Of a DNA stretch of 64,000 bases, positions 31,006 to 39,231 are shown in pieces. Made by a program: the position numbers and the translations under genes. Numbering within the stretch: the first letter of the stretch is position 1; each line of letters starts with the position of its first letter. The DNA is from Pseudomonas sediminis (GTDB lineage Bacteria > Pseudomonadota > Gammaproteobacteria > Pseudomonadales > Pseudomonadaceae): positions 3,720,001 to 3,784,000 of the forward strand of contig NZ_CP154631.1 in assembly GCF_039555755.1 (NCBI RefSeq), given 5' to 3'. The notes beneath the pieces were generated by a model. The model searched no databases, had not been told where the DNA came from, and was given only the letters and a program-made list of their open reading frames with translations.

Positions 31006-31817
31006 TGAGGGCGTATGGTTATCTGGGCAGTCTGGCGCTGGTCGTTACTTTGCTCGGTGGTTGCGCGACCAACCAGATGGCGAGTGAGCAAGCGCTGGAA
31101 GAGGCGCGTCTGAGCTTCCAGGCAGTGAAGGAAGATCCCAGCGTGCTGCGTGCTGCACCTAAAGACGTGATTCGCGCCGGCGAATCACTGGGCCGTGCCG
31201 AGCGCCTGTCCAGCTACTGGGGCAGTGGTGACGATGTTCGTCATTACGCTTACCTCAGTCAGCGTTATGCCGCGATCGCCCGCCAGCACAGCGATATCAG
31301 CCTCAATCAGGAGCGGGCGGCCAAGCTCGAGCTGGAGCGCCAGCGCCTGCAACTGACGTTGCGCGAGGCCAAGCTGATGAGCGTGCAGCAGCACAACGGT
31401 TGGTTGGAAGAGCAGATGGTCAGCCTTGCCACCAGCGAGACCGAGCGAGGCCTGGTGATGACCCTCGGTGACATGCTGTTCGACGCTGGCCGCGCTGATC
31501 TGCAGCCGGCGGCCAACCGCACGGTGCTCAAGCTCGTGCAATTCCTGCAGATCAACCCGCAGCGCCGCGTGCGTATAGAGGGCTATACCGACAACACCGG
31601 CGACGCTGCCGAGAATCTCGAGCTGTCCCGCGCGCGGGCGCAGGCCGTGGCCGACCTGCTGGTCGACCTGGGCGTGGATGCCAAGCGGATTCAGGTCGCT
31701 GGTTACGGGGTCGACTTCCCCGTTGCGGAAAATGCCTCTGCCCGTGGTCGGGCACAGAATCGGCGAGTGGAGATTGTCTTCTCCGACGAGCGAGGTCAGC
31801 TCGGCGCCGAGCGCTGA
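31005..31817 (+). CDS. OmpA-family peptidoglycan-binding lipoprotein
   Basis: A 270-residue protein with lipobox L-G-G-C (Cys20), a DUF4398-like helical region at about 25-140, and a C-terminal OmpA domain from about 150. That domain is shown by LGDMLFDAGRADLQPAANRTVLKLVQFL, RVRIEGYTDNTGDAAENLELSRARAQAVADLL and the NRRVEIVF motif that holds diaminopimelate. It probably ties the outer membrane to peptidoglycan. ATG 31005 is preferred; GTG at 31002 would add one residue. A terminator follows. Confidence 0.88.
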   Translation: MRAYGYLGSLALVVTLLGGCATNQMASEQALEEARLSFQAVKEDPSVLRAAPKDVIRAGESLGRAERLSSYWGSGDDVRHYAYLSQRYAAIARQHSDISLNQERAAKLELERQRLQLTLREAKLMSVQQHNGWLEEQMVSLATSETERGLVMTLGDMLFDAGRADLQPAANRTVLKLVQFLQINPQRRVRIEGYTDNTGDAAENLELSRARAQAVADLLVDLGVDAKRIQVAGYGVDFPVAENASARGRAQNRRVEIVFSDERGQLGAER

Positions 31818-31829
31818 AGGTCAGCAGTC

Positions 31830-31860
31830 AAAAAGCCCCGGCATCGTCCGGGGTTTTTTA
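31830..31860 (+). terminator. rho-independent terminator after the OmpA-family gene
   Basis: AAAAAGCCCCGG pairs with CCGGGGTTTTTT around loop CATCGT, followed by further Ts. Confidence 0.82.
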
Positions 31861-32003
31861 TGCCTTGAATCGGGTAGAGATACGGTTTTTACGCATACAG
31901 ACAGTTGGCACAGAGCTGCTTGTGGAAAGTGTTTTCATCTGTGCCGGTACAATTGTGTAGCAATAGGTTACTGTTATGCTCCAGTGATATGAAGGATATT
32001 GCC

Positions 32004-33449
32004 ATGAGCAATCTGTTGCTCTACCAACGCATCGCTCAGCAGTTGGCCGAGGATATTCGTCGTGGCGTCTACCAGCCGGGGGAGCGCGTGCCCTCGGTGC
32101 GCAAGATGAGCGCCCAGCTCAATGTCAGCCACGCCACGGTGTTGCAGGCGTACGCCAATCTCGAGGATCAGGGCCTGATCCGCGCACGGCCACAGTCCGG
32201 TTTCTACGTGCACCAGACGCCCGCACTGACTGCGCCGACGCCGGATATCGCCAAGGTCGAGCGGCCAGGCCTGGTCACCCGTGCCAGCATCATCAATCAG
32301 GTGCTTACCGAGTCGCGTCGCGAGGGCGTATTCCCGCTGGGCGCCGCGGTGCCGCATGTCGACTACTTGCCGGTGCGTGCGCTGCACCAGCAACTGGCGA
32401 AGGTCACGCGCTTTCACAGTCCGCGTGCCTTCAGCTACATGTTCAGCCCCGGCTTCGAACCGCTACGCCGCCAGGTGGCGATCCGCATGCGCGATGCCGG
32501 CGTGGTGGTCGACCCGTCCGAGGTGGTGATTACCCATGGCTGCGTCGATGCGCTGCAGATGAGCCTGCGCGTGCTGACCAAGCCGGGCGATCTGATCGCG
32601 GTGGAGTCGCCGACCTACTACGGCTTGCTGCAACTGGCAGATCTGCTGGGGCTCAAGGTCATCGAGATCCCGTGCGACCCCACCACCGGCATCAGCCTCG
32701 AAGCGCTGCAGCTGGCGGCCAACCAGTGGCCGATCAAGGCGCTGGTGCTGACTGCACGGCTGTCCAACCCGCTCGGCGGTACCATTCCTGAGGAGCGTCA
32801 GCGTCAGTTGTTGCGCCTGGCTGGCGATTACGATTTCCAGATCGTCGAGGACGATATTTACGGCGAGCTGATGTTCGAACAGGGCCCGACCAAGGCGCTC
32901 AAGTCCCATGATCGCGACAGCCGGGTGATTTATTGCTCGAGCTTCTCCAAGACGCTGTCGCCCGGTGTGCGCATCGGCTGGATAGTCGCTGGCAAGTATC
33001 AGGACGAGATCCAGCGGCTGCAGACCTTCTCCACCCATTCGGCGTGCAGCGTCACCCAGATGGCTGTAGCGGCCTACCTGGAGAATGGCGGGTACGACCG
33101 TCACCTGCGGCATATCCGTCAGGAGTACCGCAAGAACCTCAGCGCCTTCCAACTGGCGGTGCAGCAGTATTTCCCGGTCGGTACGCAGATGACCCGGCCC
33201 AAGGGCGGCTTCATTCTCTGGGTCAGCCTGCCGGCGCGGGTCAACACCAAGGATCTGCACGTGCGCGCGCTGCAGCAGGGCATTTCCATCGCACCGGGAC
33301 TGATCTTCAGCAACACCGAGCAGTTCAACCATTGCGTACGCCTTAACTGCGGCATCCCGTGGAATCGCGAGGCGGAGAGGGCGTTGATGACCCTGGGCAT
33401 GCTGGCCACGCAGCTGTGCCAGGAAGCGGGCGGTTCCTGGGAGGATTAA
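32004..33449 (+). CDS. MocR-type GntR-HTH/aminotransferase-fold transcriptional regulator
   Basis: A 481-residue chimera typical of MocR regulators. The N-terminal GntR winged helix (about 1-75) contains QLAEDIRRGVYQPGERVPSVRKMSAQLNVSHATVLQAYANLEDQGLI. A class I aminotransferase-like domain follows with the PLP lysine in YCSSFSKTLSPGVRIGWI. The usual N-P-x-G motif reads LSNPLGGTIP. It probably binds PLP or an amino-acid adduct and regulates a target promoter. ATG 32004 follows AAGGAT at an 8-base distance; earlier in-frame starts lack a good site. No obvious target gene adjoins it. The target is unknown. Confidence 0.88.
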   Translation: MSNLLLYQRIAQQLAEDIRRGVYQPGERVPSVRKMSAQLNVSHATVLQAYANLEDQGLIRARPQSGFYVHQTPALTAPTPDIAKVERPGLVTRASIINQVLTESRREGVFPLGAAVPHVDYLPVRALHQQLAKVTRFHSPRAFSYMFSPGFEPLRRQVAIRMRDAGVVVDPSEVVITHGCVDALQMSLRVLTKPGDLIAVESPTYYGLLQLADLLGLKVIEIPCDPTTGISLEALQLAANQWPIKALVLTARLSNPLGGTIPEERQRQLLRLAGDYDFQIVEDDIYGELMFEQGPTKALKSHDRDSRVIYCSSFSKTLSPGVRIGWIVAGKYQDEIQRLQTFSTHSACSVTQMAVAAYLENGGYDRHLRHIRQEYRKNLSAFQLAVQQYFPVGTQMTRPKGGFILWVSLPARVNTKDLHVRALQQGISIAPGLIFSNTEQFNHCVRLNCGIPWNREAERALMTLGMLATQLCQEAGGSWED

Positions 33450-33534
33450 AAAGTCCGTCTCGTTTTAACCCGATTCATCGAAGGGCTGCGTCTACCTGAG
33501 CGAAGGTCTCGTGCCATTGCTCAGGAGGTGCACC

Positions 33535-35235
33535 ATGTCCGTTTATTCCTCGTTGCTCGTTCGTCCATTCGCCGTCGGTTTTTCCGCGGGAACTTTGCTA
33601 CTGCTTGCCGCCTGCAGCGCCTCTGGCCCGGAGCCGGAAGCTCAGGCCAACTCGGAACCGGCGGCGACACTCGTCCGTGAACGTCTGGCTGCGCCCGTAG
33701 CAGCCGAGATGCCTGCCGCAGCCAGCCAGAAACGCATGTCGACCCCGGCTTACGCGCCGTCGCCCATCGCCGATGTCCTGCCACCGGGCTACCGCGATGA
33801 GTCACGCGAGCAATACCAGGCCTATGCCGATAATCCGGTGTTCGCGGTTGCCGAGACCCCGGTATCCACCTTCAGCATCGACGTCGATACCGGTAGCTAC
33901 GCCAACGTGCGGCGCTTCCTCAACGGCGGGCAACTGCCGCCGAAGGACGCTGTGCGCCTGGAGGAGCTGGTCAACTACTTCCCCTATGCCTATCCGTTGC
34001 CGCAGGGTGACGTACCTTTTGGCGTCAGCACCGAGCTGGCGGTGACGCCGTGGAACCCGCAGACGCGCCTGCTGCGTATCGCCATCAAGGCGTCGGATCG
34101 CAGTGTGGACGAACTACCACCAGCCAATCTGGTGTTCCTGGTCGACGTGTCAGGCTCGATGCATCGCCGCGAAGGGCTGCCGATGGTGCAGGGCACGCTG
34201 AAATTGCTGGTCGATCAGTTGCGCCCGCAGGATCGCGTCTCGCTGGTCACCTATGCCGGTGACAGCAAGGTGGTGTTGGACTCCGCGCCCGGCAGCGACA
34301 AGGCGAAGATTCGGGCGGCGATCGATCAACTCAACGCTGGCGGTTCGACGGCAGGCGAGTCAGGCATTCAGTTGGCTTACCAGCAGGCGAGCAAACATAT
34401 GATTGATGGCGGCATCAATCGCATCCTGCTGGCCACCGATGGTGACTTCAACGTCGGTATCAGCGATTTCGACAGCCTCAAGCGCCTGGCTGCCGACAAG
34501 CGCAAGAGCGGCGTCTCGTTGACCACCCTGGGTTTTGGCGTGGACAACTACAACGAGCGTCTGATGGAGCAGCTGGCCGATGCTGGCAACGGTAATTACG
34601 CCTACATCGATAATTTGCGCGAGGCGCGCAAGGTACTGGTGGATCAGCTGGCGTCGACCCTCGCCACGGTGGCCAGCGACGTGAAGTTGCAACTGGAATT
34701 CAACCCGAGCGAAGTCAGCGAGTACCGCCTGCTGGGCTACGAAAACCGTGCGCTCAAGCGCGAGGATTTCAGCAACGACAAGGTCGATGCCGGGGATATC
34801 GGCGCTGGGCATACCGTCACCGCGCTGTACGAGATCGTCCCGGCGGGCAGCAAAGGCTGGCTGGAGCCGCTACGTTATCAGGCCAGTGCCCAGCCCGCGA
34901 GCAAGAGCGGCGAACTGGCCTGGTTGCGGATTCGCTACAAGGCGCCGGGGGAAGCATCCAGCCGGCTGCTGGAGCGGCCTATCGCTCGCGGCGAGACCAA
35001 GCCGGTTGCGGCTGCCAGCGAGGACCTGCGCTTCGCCGCTGCGGTAGCCGCATTCGCCCAGCAGCTCAAGGACGGGCGCTACACGGGCGACTTCAATCTG
35101 GCGCAGAGCATCGCGCTGGCGCGCTCGGCCAAGGGTGAGGATCGCTTCGGCCTGCGTGGCGAGTTCATCCAACTGGCCGAAATTGCCCAGAGCCTGCACA
35201 CTTCCAGCTCCACCCCAGCAAGAGTTCAGCAGTGA
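33535..35235 (+). CDS. von Willebrand factor type A lipoprotein (YfbK-like)
   Basis: A 566-residue exported protein: a lipobox L-A-A-C near residue 27, a low-complexity linker, a vWA-associated N-terminal domain (VSTFSIDVDTGSYANVRRFLNGGQLPP) and a vWA domain with the metal-site motif D204-x-S206-x-S208 (FLVDVSGSM). The domain continues through GGSTAGESGI and LLATDGDFNVGI, followed by a C-terminal domain of the YfbK type. ATG 33535 is preceded by AGGAGGTGCACC. Its last codons overlap the GTG start of an ECF sigma factor, so an envelope-sensing role coupled to that sigma factor is inferred. Confidence 0.88.
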   Translation: MSVYSSLLVRPFAVGFSAGTLLLLAACSASGPEPEAQANSEPAATLVRERLAAPVAAEMPAAASQKRMSTPAYAPSPIADVLPPGYRDESREQYQAYADNPVFAVAETPVSTFSIDVDTGSYANVRRFLNGGQLPPKDAVRLEELVNYFPYAYPLPQGDVPFGVSTELAVTPWNPQTRLLRIAIKASDRSVDELPPANLVFLVDVSGSMHRREGLPMVQGTLKLLVDQLRPQDRVSLVTYAGDSKVVLDSAPGSDKAKIRAAIDQLNAGGSTAGESGIQLAYQQASKHMIDGGINRILLATDGDFNVGISDFDSLKRLAADKRKSGVSLTTLGFGVDNYNERLMEQLADAGNGNYAYIDNLREARKVLVDQLASTLATVASDVKLQLEFNPSEVSEYRLLGYENRALKREDFSNDKVDAGDIGAGHTVTALYEIVPAGSKGWLEPLRYQASAQPASKSGELAWLRIRYKAPGEASSRLLERPIARGETKPVAAASEDLRFAAAVAAFAQQLKDGRYTGDFNLAQSIALARSAKGEDRFGLRGEFIQLAEIAQSLHTSSSTPARVQQ

Positions 35236-35804
35236 ACGCACCCCTCATGGATGACGACGCCGCCTTGCTGCGGCGTTATCGCCGCGGCGATGCCGCGGCC
35301 TTCAACGAACTATACCAGCGCCATCGGCTGGGCCTGTTCCGCTTTCTGCTCGGTCTGTGTGGCGATCACGCACTGGCCGAGGAGGTTTTTCAGGAAACCT
35401 GGATGAGCCTGGTGCGTAGCCAGAGTGAGCAGCGCGAGTCGGTGCTGTTCAAGACCTGGCTGTACCAGATCGCCCGCAACCGCTTGATCGATCACTGGCG
35501 CAAGACGGGCCGTCATCAGGCTGGACATGACGAATACGATGAAGGCCAGCATGCCCAGGCCGATCCGCAGCCAAGCCCTGAGCAGCAGTGGAGCTTGAGC
35601 CGCGATAGCGAGCGACTGCAGGCGGCGTTGGCCGACCTGCCGGAAGACCAGCGCGAAGTGTTCCTGCTGCGCGCCCATGGCGATCTGGAACTGAACGAAA
35701 TTGCCGAGTTGACCGGCACGCCGGCCGAGACGGTCAAGAGCCGTCTGCGCTATGCCTTGCAGAAACTGCGCCGGCTGTTGGCCACCGAGGAGTTGTCCGT
35801 ATGA
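35232..35804 (+). CDS. ECF-type RNA polymerase sigma factor
   Basis: The 190-residue protein has sigma region 2 at about 20-95 (FNELYQRHRLGLFRFLLGL, LAEEVFQETWMSLV, FKTWLYQIARNRLIDHWRK) and region 4 at about 130-185 (LPEDQREVFLLRAHGDLELNEIAELTGTPAETVKSRLRYALQKLRRLL). Regions 1 and 3 are absent, the ECF layout. Its GTG start overlaps the stop of the vWA gene and its stop overlaps the ATG of the next gene, so three proteins are made from one coupled message. The target promoter is unknown. Confidence 0.9.
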   Translation: MNAPLMDDDAALLRRYRRGDAAAFNELYQRHRLGLFRFLLGLCGDHALAEEVFQETWMSLVRSQSEQRESVLFKTWLYQIARNRLIDHWRKTGRHQAGHDEYDEGQHAQADPQPSPEQQWSLSRDSERLQAALADLPEDQREVFLLRAHGDLELNEIAELTGTPAETVKSRLRYALQKLRRLLATEELSV

Positions 35805-36478
35805 ACCATGAACGAGAACCTCTGGACCACGAACAGGCGTTGCTGGCGCATTTTCGTGCCCATGGCAGCGGCGAACCTTCGGCCGAGCTGGATGCGCGCA
35901 TTCTGGCGGCGGCCAGTGCGGCTGCTCGAGAAGCGCGTCAGGCCGACAAGCCTGAATCTGGCTGGGTGCAGCGCCTGCATCAATGGTTGTTTGGCAGTGG
36001 CCGCCAGCGCTGGTCGGTGGCCCTGGCCGGGTTGGCCTGTGTCGGGATTGGCGTCAGCCTGACTTGGCGCACCCTGGAGCAGACGCCAGATGCCTTTGAT
36101 GCCGTGCCGCCCAGCGTGGCCATGAGCCCCGCTGCACCAGCCCCGGCACCGATGGCGGCCAAGCGTGCTGCCGAGAACGAGTCGGTGGAGCGTATGGCCG
36201 TACCCCAGGAGCGGATGAGGACAGAGGCCATGGCACGCTCGGCGCCAGCCGCCGCGATGGCAGATGCGCCGATGGTCAGTTCAGCTGCGGCAATTGCTCC
36301 GATGGCAGAACTGGTGATCCAGAGCGAACCACGCGAGGCGTTGCTGCGTCTGCTGGAGCTGCACAAGGCCAATAAGCAGGAGGAGGCGCAGCGTCTGCTG
36401 GAGCAGCTCAAGGCCGATTATCCGCAACTGGATATCGAGGCCGAGCTCGCGCACCTGGCCGCTGAGCCCCCTAAGTAA
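35801..36478 (+). CDS. single-pass membrane protein, probable anti-sigma factor
   Basis: A 225-residue protein with a cytoplasmic N-terminus of about 65 residues, one membrane helix at about 68-90 (WSVALAGLACVGIGVSLTW), an Ala/Pro/Met-rich periplasmic linker, and a helical C-terminal segment (ALLRLLELHKANKQEEAQRLLEQLKADYP). It has no H-x3-C-x2-C zinc motif. Position right after an ECF sigma gene with a 4-base ATGA overlap, and the topology, suggest an anti-sigma factor; this is inference, since I see no diagnostic sequence motif. Confidence 0.72.
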   Translation: MNHEREPLDHEQALLAHFRAHGSGEPSAELDARILAAASAAAREARQADKPESGWVQRLHQWLFGSGRQRWSVALAGLACVGIGVSLTWRTLEQTPDAFDAVPPSVAMSPAAPAPAPMAAKRAAENESVERMAVPQERMRTEAMARSAPAAAMADAPMVSSAAAIAPMAELVIQSEPREALLRLLELHKANKQEEAQRLLEQLKADYPQLDIEAELAHLAAEPPK

Positions 36479-36556
36479 AAGTCATGTAAGTCGGCTTGTC
36501 AGGCGCGCCCAGGCGGAGGAGCATGGGCGCGTTACTGATCGAGCTATCCTTGTCCC

Positions 36557-37057
36557 ATGATGCGTAAGTCCATTCTTCTATTGCTGTGCCTGGGTTGGCT
36601 GAGCGCCTGTGAGCGTGAGCCTGAGCCTGTTGCGCAGCAGCCTGCACCTGAGCCCGCAGTGGTCGCCACGCCTGAACCTGCGCCCGTTGTCGAGGTTGCC
36701 AAGCCCGAGCCTGTCGAACCTGCGCCGCCTGCCAAGGTGGCCGAAAGCAAGCCCGTGCCTCCTGCCAAACCGCCTGTTGCCGCGAAGCCCAAGCCTGCTG
36801 CGGCACCACAACCCAAGCCTGCCGAGCCCGATTCGAAACTGGCGCTGGATCTGAGCGTGCCGCAGGAGCTGTTCGAGCAGGCACTGGAAAGCGAAACCCG
36901 CGAGGAGCTCTCGCCGGTGCTGCCGCCGCTGTTTGGCGAGAAACCCGAAGTCCAGAGCCCGTTCCAGATCAGCGGTCGGCTGATCAGCAACGAGCGAGTG
37001 GACGACTACTGGGATTCCATCGAAGGCGCCGAGCTGCAGTTCGAGTTCAAGCAGTAG
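36557..37057 (+). CDS. Pro/Ala/Glu-rich lipoprotein, function unknown
   Basis: A 166-residue protein with a lipoprotein signal peptide (SILLLLCLGWLSAC, lipobox L-S-A-C). About 75 residues of Pro/Ala/Glu/Lys low complexity follow, then a folded-looking C-terminus (SVPQELFEQALESE, SGRLISNERVDDYWDSIEGAELQFEFKQ). The spacer resembles those that span peptidoglycan. It lies 78 bp after the putative anti-sigma gene and may belong to the same unit. I recognise no domain. Confidence 0.7.
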   Translation: MMRKSILLLLCLGWLSACEREPEPVAQQPAPEPAVVATPEPAPVVEVAKPEPVEPAPPAKVAESKPVPPAKPPVAAKPKPAAAPQPKPAEPDSKLALDLSVPQELFEQALESETREELSPVLPPLFGEKPEVQSPFQISGRLISNERVDDYWDSIEGAELQFEFKQ

Positions 37058-37069
37058 CTCAAAAGGGAT

Positions 37070-37283
37070 GTTGATTAGGGCGCTGATCACACCGAGCTTG
37101 CTCAGCGCAGCTAGGGGCGTCAGTAATTCCAGGCGGTTCTCCAGCATCACTGCGACCACGTCGTCATGGCCGACGCCGCGGCTTTGAACGTCCAGGCCAG
37201 GCGGTTGGCCCAGGCGTTGAAGGCGCGATAGCTGAGCTGGCGGTTTCATCCATCAGCGCCGGACGCCCGGGGTGGCGTTCAGC
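37070..37283 (-). pseudogene. frameshifted N-terminal remnant of a long-chain acyl-CoA synthetase gene
   Basis: Reading the minus strand in successive frames gives AERHPGRPALMDETA, then LSYRAFNAWANRLAWTFKA, then GVGHDDVVAVMLENRLELL and TPLAALSKLGVISALIN. This is the continuous N-terminal text of AMP-forming fatty-acyl-CoA synthetases. Frameshifts lie near 37238 and 37180. Only about 70 of some 600 codons remain: the left edge abuts the stop of the lipoprotein gene and the right edge abuts the stop of the permease gene. The similarity is by recognition of family text, not a search. Confidence 0.75.
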
Positions 37284-37298
37284 GCCTGGTGTTAGCCG

Positions 37299-38639
37299 TC
37301 AGAGGAAGGCGAACTTGGCGATGAAGATGATGCACAGGGCATACAGGCTCAGCGACACCTTGTTGGCCTGGCCGGTCAGCAGCTTCAGCGTGGCATAGGT
37401 CAGAAAGCCCAGGGCGATGCCGTTGGCGATGGAGAAGGTCAACGGCATCATCACCACGGTGACGATGGCCGGGATTGTGTCGGTATGGTCTTTCCAGTCG
37501 ATGTGCGCCATGCCGCTCATCATCAGCATCGCCACGTAGATCAGTGCGCCGGCGGTGGCGTAGGCGGGGATCATGCCGGCCAGTGGGGCGAAGAACATCG
37601 CGGCGAGGAACAGGAAGCCGACGGTGATGGCGGTCAGGCCGGTGCGACCGCCAGCGGCGACGCCTGCGGCGCTCTCAACATAGCTGGTCACCGGCGGGCA
37701 ACCAACCACGGCACCGACGACGCTGGAAGTGGAGTCGGCTTTCAGCGCCTTGGACAGGTTCTGGATCTTGCCGTCCTCGTCAACCAGGTTGGCGCGGTGT
37801 GCCACACCCATCAGGGTGCCGGCGGTGTCGAACATGTTCACGAACAGGAAGGCCAGGATCACACTGATCATCGCCACGTTGAACGCGCCGGCAATGTCCA
37901 TGGCCAGGAAGGTCGGCGCCAGGCTCGGCGGCATCGACACCAGGCCGCCGTACTCCACCAGGCCCATGGTCCAGCCGATGGCGGTGACGCCGAGCATGCT
38001 GAAGAGAATGGCGCCGAACACGTTGCGGTGGCTGAGCACGGCGATCAGCAGGAAGCACACAGCGGCAAGCAGCGCCGATGGGTTGCCGAACGAGCCCATG
38101 GTCAGCAGGGTAGCTGGGCTGTCGACAACGATGCCGGCAGTCTTCAGACCGATCAGGCCGAGGAACAGGCCGACCCCGGCACCCATGGCGAAGCGCAGAC
38201 TCATCGGAATGCTGTTGAGCAGCCACTCGCGGATCTTCGACAGGCTCATGATCATGAACAGCACGCCGGAGATGAATACGGCGCCCAGTGCGATCTCCCA
38301 GCTGTAACCCATCTCGCCGACGACGGTGTAGGTGAAGAAGGCATTCAGGCCCATACCCGGCGCCAGGCCGACCGGCCAGTTGGCGTACAGGCCCATGAGG
38401 AAGCAGCCCAGCGCCGCACCGATGCAGGTGGCGACGAAGGCCGCGCCATGATCGATGCCCGCGGTAGCCATGATGTTGGGGTTGACGAAGATGATGTAGG
38501 CCATGGTGACGAAGGTCGTCAGGCCGGCCAGCAGCTCAGTCTTGATGGTGGTGCGGTGCTCGGTCAGTTTGAAGAAACGGTCGAGCAGACCACTGCTTGC
38601 CAGTTGATTCGCGTGTTGTTCTTGTTTGACGCTTTCCAC
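37299..38639 (-). CDS. purine (guanine/hypoxanthine/adenine) permease, AzgA-like NCS2 family
   Basis: A 446-residue inner-membrane transporter with about 12 hydrophobic segments. Family signatures are the N-terminal LLAGLTTFVTMAYIIFVNPNIM, GLAPGMGLNAFFTY, the FDTAGTLMGVAHRANLVDEDGK segment and GCPPVTSYVESAAGVAAGGRTGLTAI. The family imports purine bases with protons, which fits the guanine deaminase and xanthine dehydrogenase genes nearby. It starts with GTG after GAGGAG. A TTGTATACAA palindrome lies 150 bp upstream. P. aeruginosa PA1519 is the remembered equivalent. Confidence 0.9.
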   Translation of the reverse strand: MESVKQEQHANQLASSGLLDRFFKLTEHRTTIKTELLAGLTTFVTMAYIIFVNPNIMATAGIDHGAAFVATCIGAALGCFLMGLYANWPVGLAPGMGLNAFFTYTVVGEMGYSWEIALGAVFISGVLFMIMSLSKIREWLLNSIPMSLRFAMGAGVGLFLGLIGLKTAGIVVDSPATLLTMGSFGNPSALLAAVCFLLIAVLSHRNVFGAILFSMLGVTAIGWTMGLVEYGGLVSMPPSLAPTFLAMDIAGAFNVAMISVILAFLFVNMFDTAGTLMGVAHRANLVDEDGKIQNLSKALKADSTSSVVGAVVGCPPVTSYVESAAGVAAGGRTGLTAITVGFLFLAAMFFAPLAGMIPAYATAGALIYVAMLMMSGMAHIDWKDHTDTIPAIVTVVMMPLTFSIANGIALGFLTYATLKLLTGQANKVSLSLYALCIIFIAKFAFL

Positions 38640-38788
38640 AGCGGGTACTCCTCATCTCTCTTGTTGTGTACCGCCCAGAGCGTTGCACATGAACAATGCT
38701 CTCTGAGGCAGGCGGTGTTTTCGACGGTGCTTCCTGGCTAAGTTGTTGACCTATCGGTCAAGAAGCTACTCAGGCGCGATTATGATGT

Positions 38789-38798
38789 TGTATACAAA
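38789..38798. promoter_or_regulatory. GntR/FadR-type operator candidate TTGTATACAA
   Basis: A perfect 10-bp palindrome of the form T-N-G-T-N2-A-C-N-A used by FCD-type GntR regulators, 150 bp upstream of the permease start. Confidence 0.5.
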
Positions 38799-39118
38799 AA
38801 ATGCAATTAATGTTTTTAGTTTTTCATTAATCGCACCAGTCGATCGCGCGGATTGAGAAGCGAGCGGATTTGGCGAAAATCCTTTCGGGTATTTAAATAA
38901 AATTCATATAAAACAATAAGATATGTTTATTGCGTGATCGGTGGCAGTAACCGATCGAGCGTCGGTGTGGCGACCTGAGCGGGTCCTTAGCCACTAATGA
39001 ACTGAGAGGGCGGCTGTATATAAGGAAAAAATTTGTTGTTCTGGGTTGAGCCATGGCTGAGGTTCGGACGATGCTCAGCTGCGACGTCGTACAACGAGTG
39101 GTGTGATGGCTGGGTGAC

Positions 39119-39128
39119 TTGTGTACAA
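39119..39128. promoter_or_regulatory. GntR/FadR-type operator candidate TTGTGTACAA
   Basis: Differs from the 38789 site at one position and lies about 104 bp upstream of the gntR start, so autoregulation is plausible. Confidence 0.5.
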
Positions 39129-39231
39129 TTACCTCAATTTTTTCTGATGTTTTTTCGCTCGGAGCTTGTCAGCTACCGGGTAGAACACAGTAGAGTCGCA
39201 GTGTCGCCGACTCTCATTGACGCGAGCCAGA

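Larger units (their letters stand above)
38640..39231. promoter_or_regulatory. AT-rich divergent control region of the permease and gntR
   Basis: A 592-bp gap without a convincing gene, with an AT-rich core at about 38800-38935. It contains two matching GntR-type palindromes (38789-38798 and 39119-39128). A short plus-strand frame in it (39033-39371) has atypical composition and overlaps gntR in another frame, so it is not called. Confidence 0.6.

Noticed and set aside
36578..37249. A 223-codon minus-strand frame spanning the Pro-rich lipoprotein gene
   Set aside because: Only its first part has meaning, as one frame of the acyl-CoA synthetase relic; the remainder is antisense of the lipoprotein gene.
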